Source: Cruoricaptor ignavus (GTDB lineage: Bacteria > Bacteroidota > Bacteroidia > Flavobacteriales > Weeksellaceae). Taken from it: a stretch of DNA of 64,000 nt. The translations under genes were made by a program, and so were the position numbers. The first letter of the stretch is position 1. Each line of letters begins with the position of its first letter. Shown piece after piece: positions 34,512 to 42,568 of this stretch. Below the pieces are notes generated by a model. It searched no databases. It was not told where the DNA came from and saw nothing but the letters and a program-made list of their open reading frames with translations. The stretch is from NCBI RefSeq assembly GCF_900141665.1, contig NZ_FQYI01000004.1, positions 62,001 to 126,000 of the forward strand, written 5' to 3'.

Positions 34512-35708
34512 CTAAAGGCTGTCGATAATATCAGTGATTTTCTTCACCGAAGATTTTAGTTTAAATGGCGGCTCATAGTTTTCCAGCGCGTTTTTATAAC
34601 TAAATTTTTCGGTGAGTGCCTTTTTCATTCCCAGGTAAATTCCTTCCTCCGAATTTTCTACGATTAGCCCTAGCTTTCCGTCCAGAAGCATTTCGCGAAC
34701 TCCCGAAACATCCGTAGCGATGATGTTTTTCTTCAGCGTGATGGCTTCGAAAAGTACGGTGGGAAAGCCTTCGTAGCGCGAACTCAGCACAAAGTAGTCC
34801 GCGTTTTTGAAGTAGGGATAGGGGTTATCTGTAAAGCCAGTCATTTCCGCCGAACTTTCCAAGCCAAGCTCTGAGCGAAGCTTTTTAATGTTCTCGAAAT
34901 CATAGCCATCGCCCACGATTTGGATTCGGTGCGGCAGGCCTTCTTCCAGCAATTTTTTATGCACCCTCAGCAATCTGTCGAAGCCTTTCTGTGGGAAAAC
35001 CGTGCCTACGGAAAGGAACAGCGGCGTTTGGCTGCTGGCTATTGGCTGCTGGCTTCCATCCGATATCTCACTTCTGGCGTCTCGGTTCTTGGTTCTCGTG
35101 TCTTGGCTTTTGGATAAGATTTCTTCCGTATCCAGCGGATTGTAGATGCGCACGATTTTGCTGCGCTCTTCATCATTTTTGGCTAAGGATTCGAAATCGC
35201 TTTGGATGTGCTCGGAAATTACCAGGATTTTATCAAAGCCGAAGAACTTGCGGATTTCCTCATCGGTATAGTTGTGGAACTCGGTTTTGCGCAGGTCATT
35301 GTGAATCCACACGATTTTTTTGGACGATTTCAGTGGTGAATTCAGGATTTCGTCGCGGAAACCGTGTATCGCCGCAAACTCTATGTCGTAATTTTTACCT
35401 TTGAGAATGAACTTATAGAGCAATTGAGGTAAGCTTTTTAGCAGCCACTGATAGGCAACTCTCCAGGCTTTTTTCGGGATGTCCTTCGGGCGATTTGTGG
35501 TAATCATTTCGCCTTTGTTTAGGTACAAAACATTAATCCACTCTGGGATTTCTGAGAGATACTTGCCGGAATACAGGTTCAGCAGCAGGTCGATTTCGTA
35601 TTTTTCCGGCGGAAGATTCTTCAGGAAAGTAGCCAGCACCTTCTCTGCTCCACCGTGCCTTAGCGAACCAATACGGATTAGAATTTTCTTTTTCCCTGCC
35701 GTTTTCAT
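34512..35708 (-). CDS. Glycosyltransferase family 4 with repeat-derived linker insertion
   Basis: 398 residues, GT-B fold. The N-terminal domain has RIGSLRHGGAEKVLATF. The C-terminal domain begins LFLSVGTVFPQKGFDRLL and carries the EX7E motif SRYEGFPTVLFEA (about residue 315). It is homologous to the GT4 at 37478-38653. Compared with that paralogue, the interdomain linker has an extra hydrophilic stretch of about 20-25 residues (SKSQDTRTKNRDARSEISDG and SQQPIASSQ), encoded by DNA made of repeated words (35028-35112). The donor and acceptor are unknown. Confidence 0.82.
   Translation of the reverse strand: MKTAGKKKILIRIGSLRHGGAEKVLATFLKNLPPEKYEIDLLLNLYSGKYLSEIPEWINVLYLNKGEMITTNRPKDIPKKAWRVAYQWLLKSLPQLLYKFILKGKNYDIEFAAIHGFRDEILNSPLKSSKKIVWIHNDLRKTEFHNYTDEEIRKFFGFDKILVISEHIQSDFESLAKNDEERSKIVRIYNPLDTEEILSKSQDTRTKNRDARSEISDGSQQPIASSQTPLFLSVGTVFPQKGFDRLLRVHKKLLEEGLPHRIQIVGDGYDFENIKKLRSELGLESSAEMTGFTDNPYPYFKNADYFVLSSRYEGFPTVLFEAITLKKNIIATDVSGVREMLLDGKLGLIVENSEEGIYLGMKKALTEKFSYKNALENYEPPFKLKSSVKKITDIIDSL
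35028..35112. repeat. Word-repeat element inside a glycosyltransferase gene
   Basis: Plus strand shows GGCTGCTGGCTATTGGCTGC followed by further GGCT, then TCGGTTCTTGGTTCTCG and TCTTGG. Such repeated words resemble short intergenic repeats I associate with Flavobacteria. It is in frame with the host gene and falls in the flexible linker between its two domains. Confidence 0.5.
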
Positions 35709-35717
35709 ACACTATCC

Positions 35718-35739
35718 ATACTTTATCTATACTTTATCT
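35718..35739. repeat. Tandem 11-bp repeat upstream of the glycosyltransferase start
   Basis: ATACTTTATCT is present twice in tandem (35718-35728, 35729-35739), with partial copies on both sides (ACTATCC, GGATTATCT), 10 bases before the ATG. No TAnnTTTG box is recognised here. Confidence 0.6.
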
Positions 35740-35789
35740 GCGGATTATCTGTGCCTTGCCTGATGTTCTCTCGTGTTAAGAAAATAGAA

Positions 35790-35825
35790 TTTTTTTAACA
35801 TAAAAAAAATATGTGTTAAAAAAAA
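35790..35825. terminator. AT-rich hairpin after the Fic gene
   Basis: TTTTTTTAACATA and TATGTGTTAAAAAAA form an AT-only stem with a 2-base bulge, 18 bases after the Fic stop, with T-runs on both strands. It probably ends the upstream half of the operon. Confidence 0.45.
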
Positions 35826-35842
35826 TGAGTTTAGTTAACTTG

Positions 35843-36907
35843 TTATTGTCCGGATAAAATACTGGCTAAATTTACATTGATAAAATAATTGTATTTGCCT
35901 ACTTTCACTTTTTCCAGTAAGCCGATTTCGCTAATCTGATCAAGGTAGCTGGATGCGGTCTGCCGAGAAATGCCCAAATCTTTCACAAGGAAATCAATTC
36001 TTGTGTAGGGAAACTTGAACAGGTTGTTAAGTAAATCCTGGCTGTAGATTTTTGGGAGCTCTGCTCTCATTCTGTTCTTATAGCGCTGCAGCAGCGTGCG
36101 TATTTCATCAATTTTTATCACGGTTTCTCCCGCTGTTTTTTCAATACCTTCCAGAAAATACAAGACCATAGTTTCCCAGTCTTCGTTATCGCGCACATTC
36201 TGCAAAACTGTATAGTAAGCCTGTTTGTTCTGAGTGATGTAGCGGCTAAGGTAAAGAATGGGCAGGTTCAGCAGGTTTTGCAGAACGAGGTAAAGGATAT
36301 TGATAATCCGGCCTGTTCTTCCGTTGCCGTCGTAAAACGGGTGGATGCTTTCAAACTGATAATGGATTACGGCCATTTTAATAAGTGGATCCAGGGTGGA
36401 AAAATCACCGTTATTGATGAATTGCTCCAAATTTGCCAGCAGGCTTAAGATTTCTTCTTTGGATTGGGGCGGTGTATAAACCGTTTCACCGGCGCTGTTT
36501 TTTAGCACGGTGCCACTTTGGCTACGAATTCCGGCAGAATTCTCCACTAGGAGTTCCTGAATTTGCACGATATGTCTATTCAGCAGCATATTTTCTGAGC
36601 GAACGATTTCAAACCCAAACTGCAATGCCCTGGAGTAATTGTACGCTTCTTTGGAAGCGGCAGAAGTGTGGATGTCAATGTTCTCTTTATAGAGCTCATC
36701 GTGCGTGGTAACAATGTTTTCGATTTCGCTGCTGTCTTTGGCTTCCTGTAGAGAGAGCGTGTTGATCAGAATGGTTTCATTCGGGATTGTTTGTGCCACA
36801 CCTTTCAGTTCAGCTAAGGCTTTGTGAGAGCGCACAAGCTGCTTTAGGATTTTCACCGTGTCGAAATCAAAATCCGGCGGCAATGGTTTTAGCTGGAAGT
36901 CTTTCAT
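35843..36907 (-). CDS. Fic-domain protein (AMPylator-type) with N-terminal inhibitory motif
   Basis: 354 residues. The catalytic motif HPFYDGNGRTGR at 189-200 is complete. An inhibitory helix motif, S59-x-x-x-E63-N64 (SSEIEN), lies N-terminal to the Fic core, so this is a class II Fic protein with intact self-inhibition. A C-terminal winged-helix-like domain (LGISRQTASSYLDQISEIGLLEKV) suggests DNA binding. Fic enzymes usually transfer AMP to a hydroxyl side chain of a target protein; this architecture is common as a single-gene or self-regulating module. It sits 4 bases after an acyltransferase gene inside the polysaccharide cluster, which is an unusual location, and no polysaccharide role can be read from it. 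Confidence 0.88.
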   Translation of the reverse strand: MKDFQLKPLPPDFDFDTVKILKQLVRSHKALAELKGVAQTIPNETILINTLSLQEAKDSSEIENIVTTHDELYKENIDIHTSAASKEAYNYSRALQFGFEIVRSENMLLNRHIVQIQELLVENSAGIRSQSGTVLKNSAGETVYTPPQSKEEILSLLANLEQFINNGDFSTLDPLIKMAVIHYQFESIHPFYDGNGRTGRIINILYLVLQNLLNLPILYLSRYITQNKQAYYTVLQNVRDNEDWETMVLYFLEGIEKTAGETVIKIDEIRTLLQRYKNRMRAELPKIYSQDLLNNLFKFPYTRIDFLVKDLGISRQTASSYLDQISEIGLLEKVKVGKYNYFINVNLASILSGQ

Positions 36908-36911
36908 CGCG

Positions 36912-37475
36912 CTACAATTTCACAGGCTTGTATTTGTGCGGCAGGTTTTCGCTGATGTATTTCTCGAGGGCTTTTCTGTCCCGCTCCAATTCACGGGGGT
37001 ACGCGGTGTTGTTTTTCAAAAGTCTTTCGCCATATTCATCAATAGTGCAGATGTATTTTGCGGGTGTGCCTCCGTAAACCGAATTGTCGGGATTTGAGCT
37101 GCTGACCAGACTTAGCGAGCCTACGATACAATTGCTGCCAATGGAAACACCCGGCATCAGGATGCTTCCTTTGCCAATAAAGGAATTGTTTCCGATTTTG
37201 ATACGTCCGAAATTTCTTCCCTTTTTATATTTCTCAATTCGTTTGGTTACCCGTGCATCGCCGCCGTGGTTAATGAAACCTACATTTTCGGCAATGGTCA
37301 CGTGGTCGCCGATTTCAATCAGGAAAGGTTCCGAACCGAAGTTGGGGATCCCCTGTACATACAGGTTTTCGCCTACCTTCATGCCTTTTTTTTTGGCGAC
37401 TTCAATGGTGGCCGTCTTCACCAAATTCTGGTAAATATCACGAACCTTAAGAATAATTCTGTATAGAAAAATCAT
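36912..37475 (-). CDS. Beta-helix acyltransferase (colanic acid/maltose acetyltransferase-like)
   Basis: 187 residues with hexapeptide repeats from about residue 50 (IGDHVTIAENVGFINHGGD, IGNNSFIGKGSILMPGVSIG, IVGSLSLVSS). The conserved INHGGD histidine is the likely catalytic base. The C-terminal tail is charged. It most likely adds an acetyl group to a sugar in the polysaccharide. It lies 2 bases after a glycosyltransferase stop and 4 bases before the Fic gene, so Fic is probably transcribed together with it. Confidence 0.78.
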   Translation of the reverse strand: MIFLYRIILKVRDIYQNLVKTATIEVAKKKGMKVGENLYVQGIPNFGSEPFLIEIGDHVTIAENVGFINHGGDARVTKRIEKYKKGRNFGRIKIGNNSFIGKGSILMPGVSIGSNCIVGSLSLVSSSNPDNSVYGGTPAKYICTIDEYGERLLKNNTAYPRELERDRKALEKYISENLPHKYKPVKL

Positions 37476-37477
37476 CG

Positions 37478-38653
37478 TTATTTTTTTACTAAATTAAGAA
37501 GGATTTCTTCAACTTCTGCGAAGATCCTTCGGTTGTCAAATTTTTCTTCAATATGTTCCAGATTTTTTCGGATTCCGGCTACGAGTTCTTCATTGGTGAG
37601 GAATTCTTTCATGGCGGCGTACATATCATCTGTATCGTAGCTGATGAGGTAACCGGTTTTTCGGTCTTCGATCATGGTGGCAACATCGCCGGTGTTAGTA
37701 GCAATGGTAGGTTTTTGCAATATTAAGGCTTCTGCCAGGACCAAGGGCCAGGCTTCGCTTTCGGAAGGCATAATGAAGAAGTCTGCCTGTTTCATATACG
37801 GATAAGGATTCATTTTATTGCCGGCAAAGAAAAAAGTACTTTCCACACCCAGTTTTTTCTGTTGCAGCAGCAGGTTGGGCAGTTCTTCGCCATCACCGAG
37901 GATGATTACGGAGTGCAGAAAGCCGTCCTTCAGCAGTTTTGCGTGAGCGTCCATCAGTTTATGATATCCTTTGCGGGTGTGAAGACGGCCAACAGAAATG
38001 AAAACAGGATGACTGTTGTTTACAGGCCACTTATCTAAAATGGGTTGCTGTGATTTTTCCTTGATTTCGTCGATAGGAATGGCATTGATGATGACGCTTT
38101 CCGGCGGATATTTTAAATCGGGATAATGACTGTGCATGAGGTCTTTGATGCGCTGGGAACAGTACACCATATGATCAAACTGTGGAAAATGCTCCAGGAT
38201 TTGCGGAACCTTTGGCTGAAGTTTCGGCACGGTGATATCCGAATGAAACCACCCGATTTTCTTCGAATTTTTATTGGAAGAATTTAGAACCATCGGGAAA
38301 TCATTGTAGGTCATCGCGATTTCCACATCGTAGCTGTCTTTCAGAATTTCTTTGTCGATGATTGCCGGCTTTCTGTTCAGCCCTGCCAGTTTCCTTTGGC
38401 GAAGAAACAGTTGTATTTTTTGGATTAGCGGATTTTTGGATAAATCTTCCCTTCCTTTTGCCAGGAAAACTTTGCGCACATCCTTCGGGAAATCATCACG
38501 CAGTTCACCCTGATTCAGGCTTAGCAGAACCGCCATTTCAAACTTTTCCCTGTCCAGATTGTTCAGCAGGCTTAGCATCACTTTCTCTACGCCGCCCATT
38601 TCCATAGAGCGGTGCCGGAAAAGTATTTTGGTTTTTTTCCTATTTGCAGTCAT
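37478..38653 (-). CDS. Glycosyltransferase family 4
   Basis: 391 residues from the ATG at 38653, which overlaps the upstream stop (TGATG); an in-frame ATG seven codons earlier is less likely. The GT-B N-domain has MEMGGVEKVMLSLLNNL. The C-domain has FISVGRLHTRKGYHKLMDAHAKL and the EX7E motif SESEAWPLVLAEALILQKP (about 305). It is related to the GT4 at 34512. Lysine/arginine-rich surfaces suggest membrane association at the cytoplasmic face, as usual for polysaccharide transferases. Confidence 0.85.
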   Translation of the reverse strand: MTANRKKTKILFRHRSMEMGGVEKVMLSLLNNLDREKFEMAVLLSLNQGELRDDFPKDVRKVFLAKGREDLSKNPLIQKIQLFLRQRKLAGLNRKPAIIDKEILKDSYDVEIAMTYNDFPMVLNSSNKNSKKIGWFHSDITVPKLQPKVPQILEHFPQFDHMVYCSQRIKDLMHSHYPDLKYPPESVIINAIPIDEIKEKSQQPILDKWPVNNSHPVFISVGRLHTRKGYHKLMDAHAKLLKDGFLHSVIILGDGEELPNLLLQQKKLGVESTFFFAGNKMNPYPYMKQADFFIMPSESEAWPLVLAEALILQKPTIATNTGDVATMIEDRKTGYLISYDTDDMYAAMKEFLTNEELVAGIRKNLEHIEEKFDNRRIFAEVEEILLNLVKK

Positions 38654-39492
38654 CAGCCCGTAATTTTCTGCCAAAAAATTTTCAGTTTCTTTTGGATTCT
38701 GTATGGAATTTTATTCTGGTATTCCAGCATCTCGAAAATTTTCGCGCTTCCCGGATATTCGTCTGGAACAGGTACGCCGTTGATTGATTTCAGATTCCTG
38801 CGCTTCATTGCGGAATAGATGGCTTTCGCCCAGAAGTTATAAGATTTTTCCTTGTTTTGGTTCTGGGAAATTCCACCAGGATGCCCACGGTAAAAATAAT
38901 CTTCCTGATTGATGAACGCCACCTTTCCTTTCTCGTAGAATTTTAGATATAAATCCTGATCTTCGGCAATTCTAAATTCCGGGTTCATTGGGGCACAACG
39001 GCTATAAACTTCCTTGCGGAAGCATACTAGTGGTGCTATTTGAACAGGAAAGTTAAAGAAAAACTGCTCACCGTTTGGAACTTGCTGCGCCGCCTTAAAG
39101 CTGTTAAGCTTCTTCAGCTGCTCGTCACATTTTACCAATCGAGAATAGGTGAGAACTACATCCTTGTTTTTTTGCAAAATTTTAATATGGCCTTCAAGAG
39201 CGTTTGGTGCTATCGTGTCATCAGGATCAACATAGGCGCAAATTTCGCCCTGGGCAAGCATTATTAATTCGTGCTTTACAACGCCCACGCCTTTGTTTTC
39301 CGGAAGCTCCATCAGCCGGAACCTCTCATCGCTGCCGATGATTTTTTTGATGATTTCCACGGAATCGTCCGTAGATTTATCATCAATGATTACCGCTTCC
39401 CAATTGCCGTAGGTTTGCGCAATGATGGAGTTATAGCAGTCCTGAAAATACTTGCCGTTGTTGTAATTAGCGATGAGGAGTGATACTTTCAT
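38653..39492 (-). CDS. Glycosyltransferase family 2
   Basis: 279 residues, GT-A fold: VSLLIANYNNGKYFQDCYNS at the N-terminus, VIIDDKSTDDSVEI, and the DXD-type metal site AYVDPDDTIAP (about 92). The acceptor-side region includes RIAEDQDLYLKFYEKGKVAF and YRGHPGGIS. It begins 3 bases after the dehydrogenase stop and overlaps the next glycosyltransferase by one base. Donor specificity is unknown, but the adjacent TviB-like dehydrogenase makes an amino-sugar uronate a candidate. Confidence 0.86.
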   Translation of the reverse strand: MKVSLLIANYNNGKYFQDCYNSIIAQTYGNWEAVIIDDKSTDDSVEIIKKIIGSDERFRLMELPENKGVGVVKHELIMLAQGEICAYVDPDDTIAPNALEGHIKILQKNKDVVLTYSRLVKCDEQLKKLNSFKAAQQVPNGEQFFFNFPVQIAPLVCFRKEVYSRCAPMNPEFRIAEDQDLYLKFYEKGKVAFINQEDYFYRGHPGGISQNQNKEKSYNFWAKAIYSAMKRRNLKSINGVPVPDEYPGSAKIFEMLEYQNKIPYRIQKKLKIFWQKITG

Positions 39493-39495
39493 AGT

Positions 39496-40779
39496 TTACA
39501 GTCTTGCATCTACCGTATTTCTCTCCAGAACGCTCTTGCAGTCATACACGACCCCAGGATTTTTAATGTAGTTTGGCAGTTCAAATTTCAAAAATTCATC
39601 GTGAGCCACTGCCAGTATGATAGAATCAAACTTTTTCCCGGTCAGTTCTTCGCGAGAGATCAGGCTTATGCCGAGCTCGTGCTCTACCGCCTGAGGATCT
39701 GCCCAGGGGTCATACACGCTTACCCTGCAGCCGAATTCCTGCAGCTCCGAATAGATATCCACCACCTTCGTGTTGCGGAAGTCCGGGCAGTTTTCTTTAA
39801 AGGTAATCCCCAGCAGCAGGCATTCCGCGTCCTTAATCTGCATACCCTTGCCAATCATCATTTTTACAACTTTATTTGCGATGTATTCACCCATATAGTC
39901 GTTTACCCGCCTCCCAGAGAGGATCACATTCGGTATGTATCCTGCCTGCTCCGCTTTGTATGCGAGATAATAAGGGTCTACACCTATGCAGTGCCCACCC
40001 ACAAGCCCCGGGCGGTATTTCAGGAAGTTCCATTTGGTGCCTGCAGCTTCCAGCACTTCGGTGGTATCGATTCCTATTTTATCGAAGATAAGTGCCAGCT
40101 CATTTACAAAAGAGATATTCACATCGCGCTGCGCATTTTCGATGGCTTTAGAAGCTTCCGCAACCTTTAGAGAAGCCGCTTTGTAGGTGCCCGCCGTAAT
40201 GATGGAGCGATACAGTTCATCCACAAAATCTGCCGTTTCCGGGGTAGAACCGGAGGTGACTTTTTTTATCTTGGTTAAAGTATTCACCTTGTCCCCCGGA
40301 TTAATTCTCTCCGGAGAATAACCCACGAAAAAATCCTCATTGTACCTTAGCCCGCTTTCCTGCTCAAGTATCGGCACGCAGACCTCCTCAGTACAGCCCG
40401 GATAGGTAGTAGATTCGTAGATTACCGTATCCCCTTTTTTCAGGATGGAGCCAATGCTTTTACTCGCAGATTCCAGAGGCTTCAGGTCCGGGCGGTTGGA
40501 CGCGTCAATCGGTGTCGGAACGGTGATAATGAAGACATTGCAGTCCCTGATGTCTGACAAATCATCTGATATGCTAAGGCCATTGCCTTCAGAGCTCAAA
40601 ACTTCCCTTAGTTCGGCTTCATCGGCTTCCCTTGTGCTGTCTTTTCCGCCCCGCAGTTCGCTTACCCGGCGTTCTGAAATATCATAGCCCACCGTGGGGT
40701 ATTTCTTGGAAAATTCAATAGCCAGCGGAAGGCCTACATAGCCCAAGCCAATTATTGCTATTTTTGGCTCTTTTGTCAT
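39496..40779 (-). CDS. Nucleotide-sugar 6-dehydrogenase, TviB/WbpO/WbpA type
   Basis: 427 residues from the ATG at 40779; the 14 codons further upstream contain no promoter-consistent start. Rossmann motif IAIIGLGYVGLPLAIEFSKK, catalytic Cys in LVGGHCIGVDPYYLAYKAEQAG, and LLGITFKENCPDFRNTKV are those of enzymes that oxidise UDP-GlcNAc, UDP-GalNAc or UDP-ManNAc to the uronic acid (TviB, WbpO, WbpA, WecC group). This contrasts with the UDP-glucose enzyme at 57525. An acidic amino sugar in the polysaccharide is thus expected. It starts a minus-strand unit divergent from a methyltransferase gene. Confidence 0.85.
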   Translation of the reverse strand: MTKEPKIAIIGLGYVGLPLAIEFSKKYPTVGYDISERRVSELRGGKDSTREADEAELREVLSSEGNGLSISDDLSDIRDCNVFIITVPTPIDASNRPDLKPLESASKSIGSILKKGDTVIYESTTYPGCTEEVCVPILEQESGLRYNEDFFVGYSPERINPGDKVNTLTKIKKVTSGSTPETADFVDELYRSIITAGTYKAASLKVAEASKAIENAQRDVNISFVNELALIFDKIGIDTTEVLEAAGTKWNFLKYRPGLVGGHCIGVDPYYLAYKAEQAGYIPNVILSGRRVNDYMGEYIANKVVKMMIGKGMQIKDAECLLLGITFKENCPDFRNTKVVDIYSELQEFGCRVSVYDPWADPQAVEHELGISLISREELTGKKFDSIILAVAHDEFLKFELPNYIKNPGVVYDCKSVLERNTVDARL

Positions 40780-40800
40780 CTTTAATTTTATTGATCCCTG

Positions 40801-40808
40801 CAAAGATA
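40801..40808 (-). promoter_or_regulatory. -7 promoter box of the TviB-like dehydrogenase operon
   Basis: Minus-strand TATCTTTG lies 21 bases before the ATG at 40779. It is back to back with the plus-strand box at 40831, in a 75-base divergent region. Confidence 0.5.
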
Positions 40809-40830
40809 AAAAACGCAGCACTAAATTTTT

Positions 40831-40838
40831 TATTTTTG
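40831..40838 (+). promoter_or_regulatory. -7 promoter box of the methyltransferase gene
   Basis: TATTTTTG lies 16 bases before the ATG at 40855. Confidence 0.45.
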
Positions 40839-40854
40839 CAGAATATTAGAACTC

Positions 40855-41625
40855 ATGAGCGAAATTTCCCGCATTGCCCAAACTTTTTTGGCCTATCTGA
40901 AAAGGCCGGACCTTTATCCAGAACTTGCCCGGAAGGTTTATAAAAATATTTTCCGCAGAAATGCCGCATTTAAAGGGAAGGAGAAAACCAATGCCTGGGC
41001 AAAAGCCAGGGCGGTAAGCCAGGAAGAGGCGATAAAGCAGCTTTTCGGGACGGTGCCGAAGAAGTTTTCCGAGAGCTTCCCGCAGGATTTTGCGTCCGCA
41101 GAAAAGCGCCAGGCAGAATGCCCTGTGAAAATGGGCGGCGCCGGTGCGCTGGAGCTTATTTATTACGCCTGCGAATTTACAAAGGCGAAGAATGTTCTGG
41201 AAACTGGTGTGGCCTATGGCTGGTCGTCTTTCGCGGCGCTGAAGTCTTTAGAGAAAAGGGCAGGCACGCTTTACAGTTCGGATATGCCTTATCTTGCACT
41301 TGATGGTGACAGGTTTGTAGGCTGCGTTGTTCCCGACGAATTGCGTAAAAACTGGAAGCTTTTCCGCTATGCAGACCGGGAATCTCTGCCGAAGATTTTT
41401 GAGGAGCAGAACGAATTTGATGTGGTGCACTACGATTCCGACAAATCCTACCAGGGAATGAAGTGGGCGTACAGCCAGCTTTATCCGCGGTTGCACAAGG
41501 GCGGCGTTTTCATCAGTGACGACATAAATGATAATTCTGCATTTCAGGATTTCTGCGAGGCGCAGAACATCCAGCCCACCGTTGTGGATTTTGAAGGAAA
41601 GTTTGTAGGGGTTTTCGTGAAGTAG
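40855..41625 (+). CDS. Class I SAM-dependent methyltransferase (FkbM/TylF-like region unclear)
   Basis: 256 residues. An N-terminal helical region of about 95 residues precedes a Rossmann SAM-binding core: motif I NVLETGVAYGWSSFAALKSL (about 115), an acidic loop SSDMPYLALDGD, motif IV FDVVHYDSDKSYQGMKWAY, then LHKGGVFISDDINDN. It resembles TylF/CmcI-type O-methyltransferases and might methylate a sugar hydroxyl or the polysaccharide end. It is the only plus-strand gene inside the locus, with its own promoter, and ends 1 base before the convergent glycosyltransferase stop. Confidence 0.75.
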   Translation: MSEISRIAQTFLAYLKRPDLYPELARKVYKNIFRRNAAFKGKEKTNAWAKARAVSQEEAIKQLFGTVPKKFSESFPQDFASAEKRQAECPVKMGGAGALELIYYACEFTKAKNVLETGVAYGWSSFAALKSLEKRAGTLYSSDMPYLALDGDRFVGCVVPDELRKNWKLFRYADRESLPKIFEEQNEFDVVHYDSDKSYQGMKWAYSQLYPRLHKGGVFISDDINDNSAFQDFCEAQNIQPTVVDFEGKFVGVFVK

Positions 41626-41626
41626 C

Positions 41627-42568
41627 TCAAAACAGATCCTTCCGGAAATTGATGTTGTATAATCCTGAGCGGATGCCCTTATAATCGCTGAGGAGGCCGC
41701 CGAGAATCATCTGCCATTTTCTAATGCCATCGGCATTGGCAATTTCAAAGCTGTGGTGCATCCTGCGGATGTGCGTTTTTATGTCATCTGAAATTCCAGC
41801 TTCAGCTTCTGACCAGTCTTTCAGGGATTTCCAGAGTTTCATGCGGGTTGTAGCTGGCTTTATTTTCTTTGTATCCACCTGAGAAATGCGGTTGCTTTCG
41901 TGAATGCCACGCATTGCCACGGCTTTTTCAAAATTTCCTGTGAAAAGTTTCAGGTAATAGGCGAGCCTAACGGTAAAATCCGTGTCCTGATGAAGCCGCA
42001 GGTTTTCGTTAAAAAAGTAGGGCATCTTACTTTTCAGGGCATCGCGCCGAACTGTAAGCCCATCCAGATGCAGCATCCCAAAAGCACCGAGCATATGTAG
42101 CTGCCCGGGAAACACATTTTCCGGCGGGTGATTTTTATAAACCCTGTCCAGCCGTTCACCATAGGTGGAAAAGTACTGTGCTCTGGCTTTTTCGGAATAG
42201 TAGGAAATTCCCACCGCATTGTAAACGCCTTCAACTTCCTGATTTTCAAAAAGTTTCTTTTCCGCATCGAAGCGGTTCGGCAAGTAAAAATCATCGGCAT
42301 CCAGAAAGGCAATGAAATCGCCCGTTGCCTTCTCGATGCCCAAATTGCGGGAGGCACCAGCACCATGATTTTCCTTGTCCGGATGCTGAAAAAGCTTCAC
42401 CCTGCTGTGTTTGTTCTCGAGGTTTCTGCAAACTTCCAGCGCATTGTCCGGGGATTTGTCTTCTACCAAAATCACTTCCGAAACCTCATCAAACAGCAGC
42501 GCAGATTCCACCGCGTTGCCTACATATTTCTCAGCGTTGTAAACTGGTATTATGACGGAGATTTTCAT
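41627..42568 (-). CDS. Glycosyltransferase family 2 (paralogue A)
   Basis: 313 residues from the ATG at 42568, overlapping the upstream stop (TAATG). GT-A motifs: ISVIIPVYNAEKYVGNAVES, ILVEDKSPDNALEVC, NHGAGASRNLGIEKA and DXD FLDADDFYLPNRF (about 92). The acceptor region has LHQDTDFTVRLAYYLKL. It is clearly a paralogue of the gene at 43695, with the same length and matching motifs, and the two bracket an exostosin-like gene. Donor sugar unknown. Confidence 0.87.
   Translation of the reverse strand: MKISVIIPVYNAEKYVGNAVESALLFDEVSEVILVEDKSPDNALEVCRNLENKHSRVKLFQHPDKENHGAGASRNLGIEKATGDFIAFLDADDFYLPNRFDAEKKLFENQEVEGVYNAVGISYYSEKARAQYFSTYGERLDRVYKNHPPENVFPGQLHMLGAFGMLHLDGLTVRRDALKSKMPYFFNENLRLHQDTDFTVRLAYYLKLFTGNFEKAVAMRGIHESNRISQVDTKKIKPATTRMKLWKSLKDWSEAEAGISDDIKTHIRRMHHSFEIANADGIRKWQMILGGLLSDYKGIRSGLYNINFRKDLF

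Noticed and set aside
35028-35112. Repeat-rich stretch as a CRISPR fragment or insertion-sequence end
   Set aside because: Repeats are short, imperfect and without regular spacers; no transposase or terminal inverted repeats.
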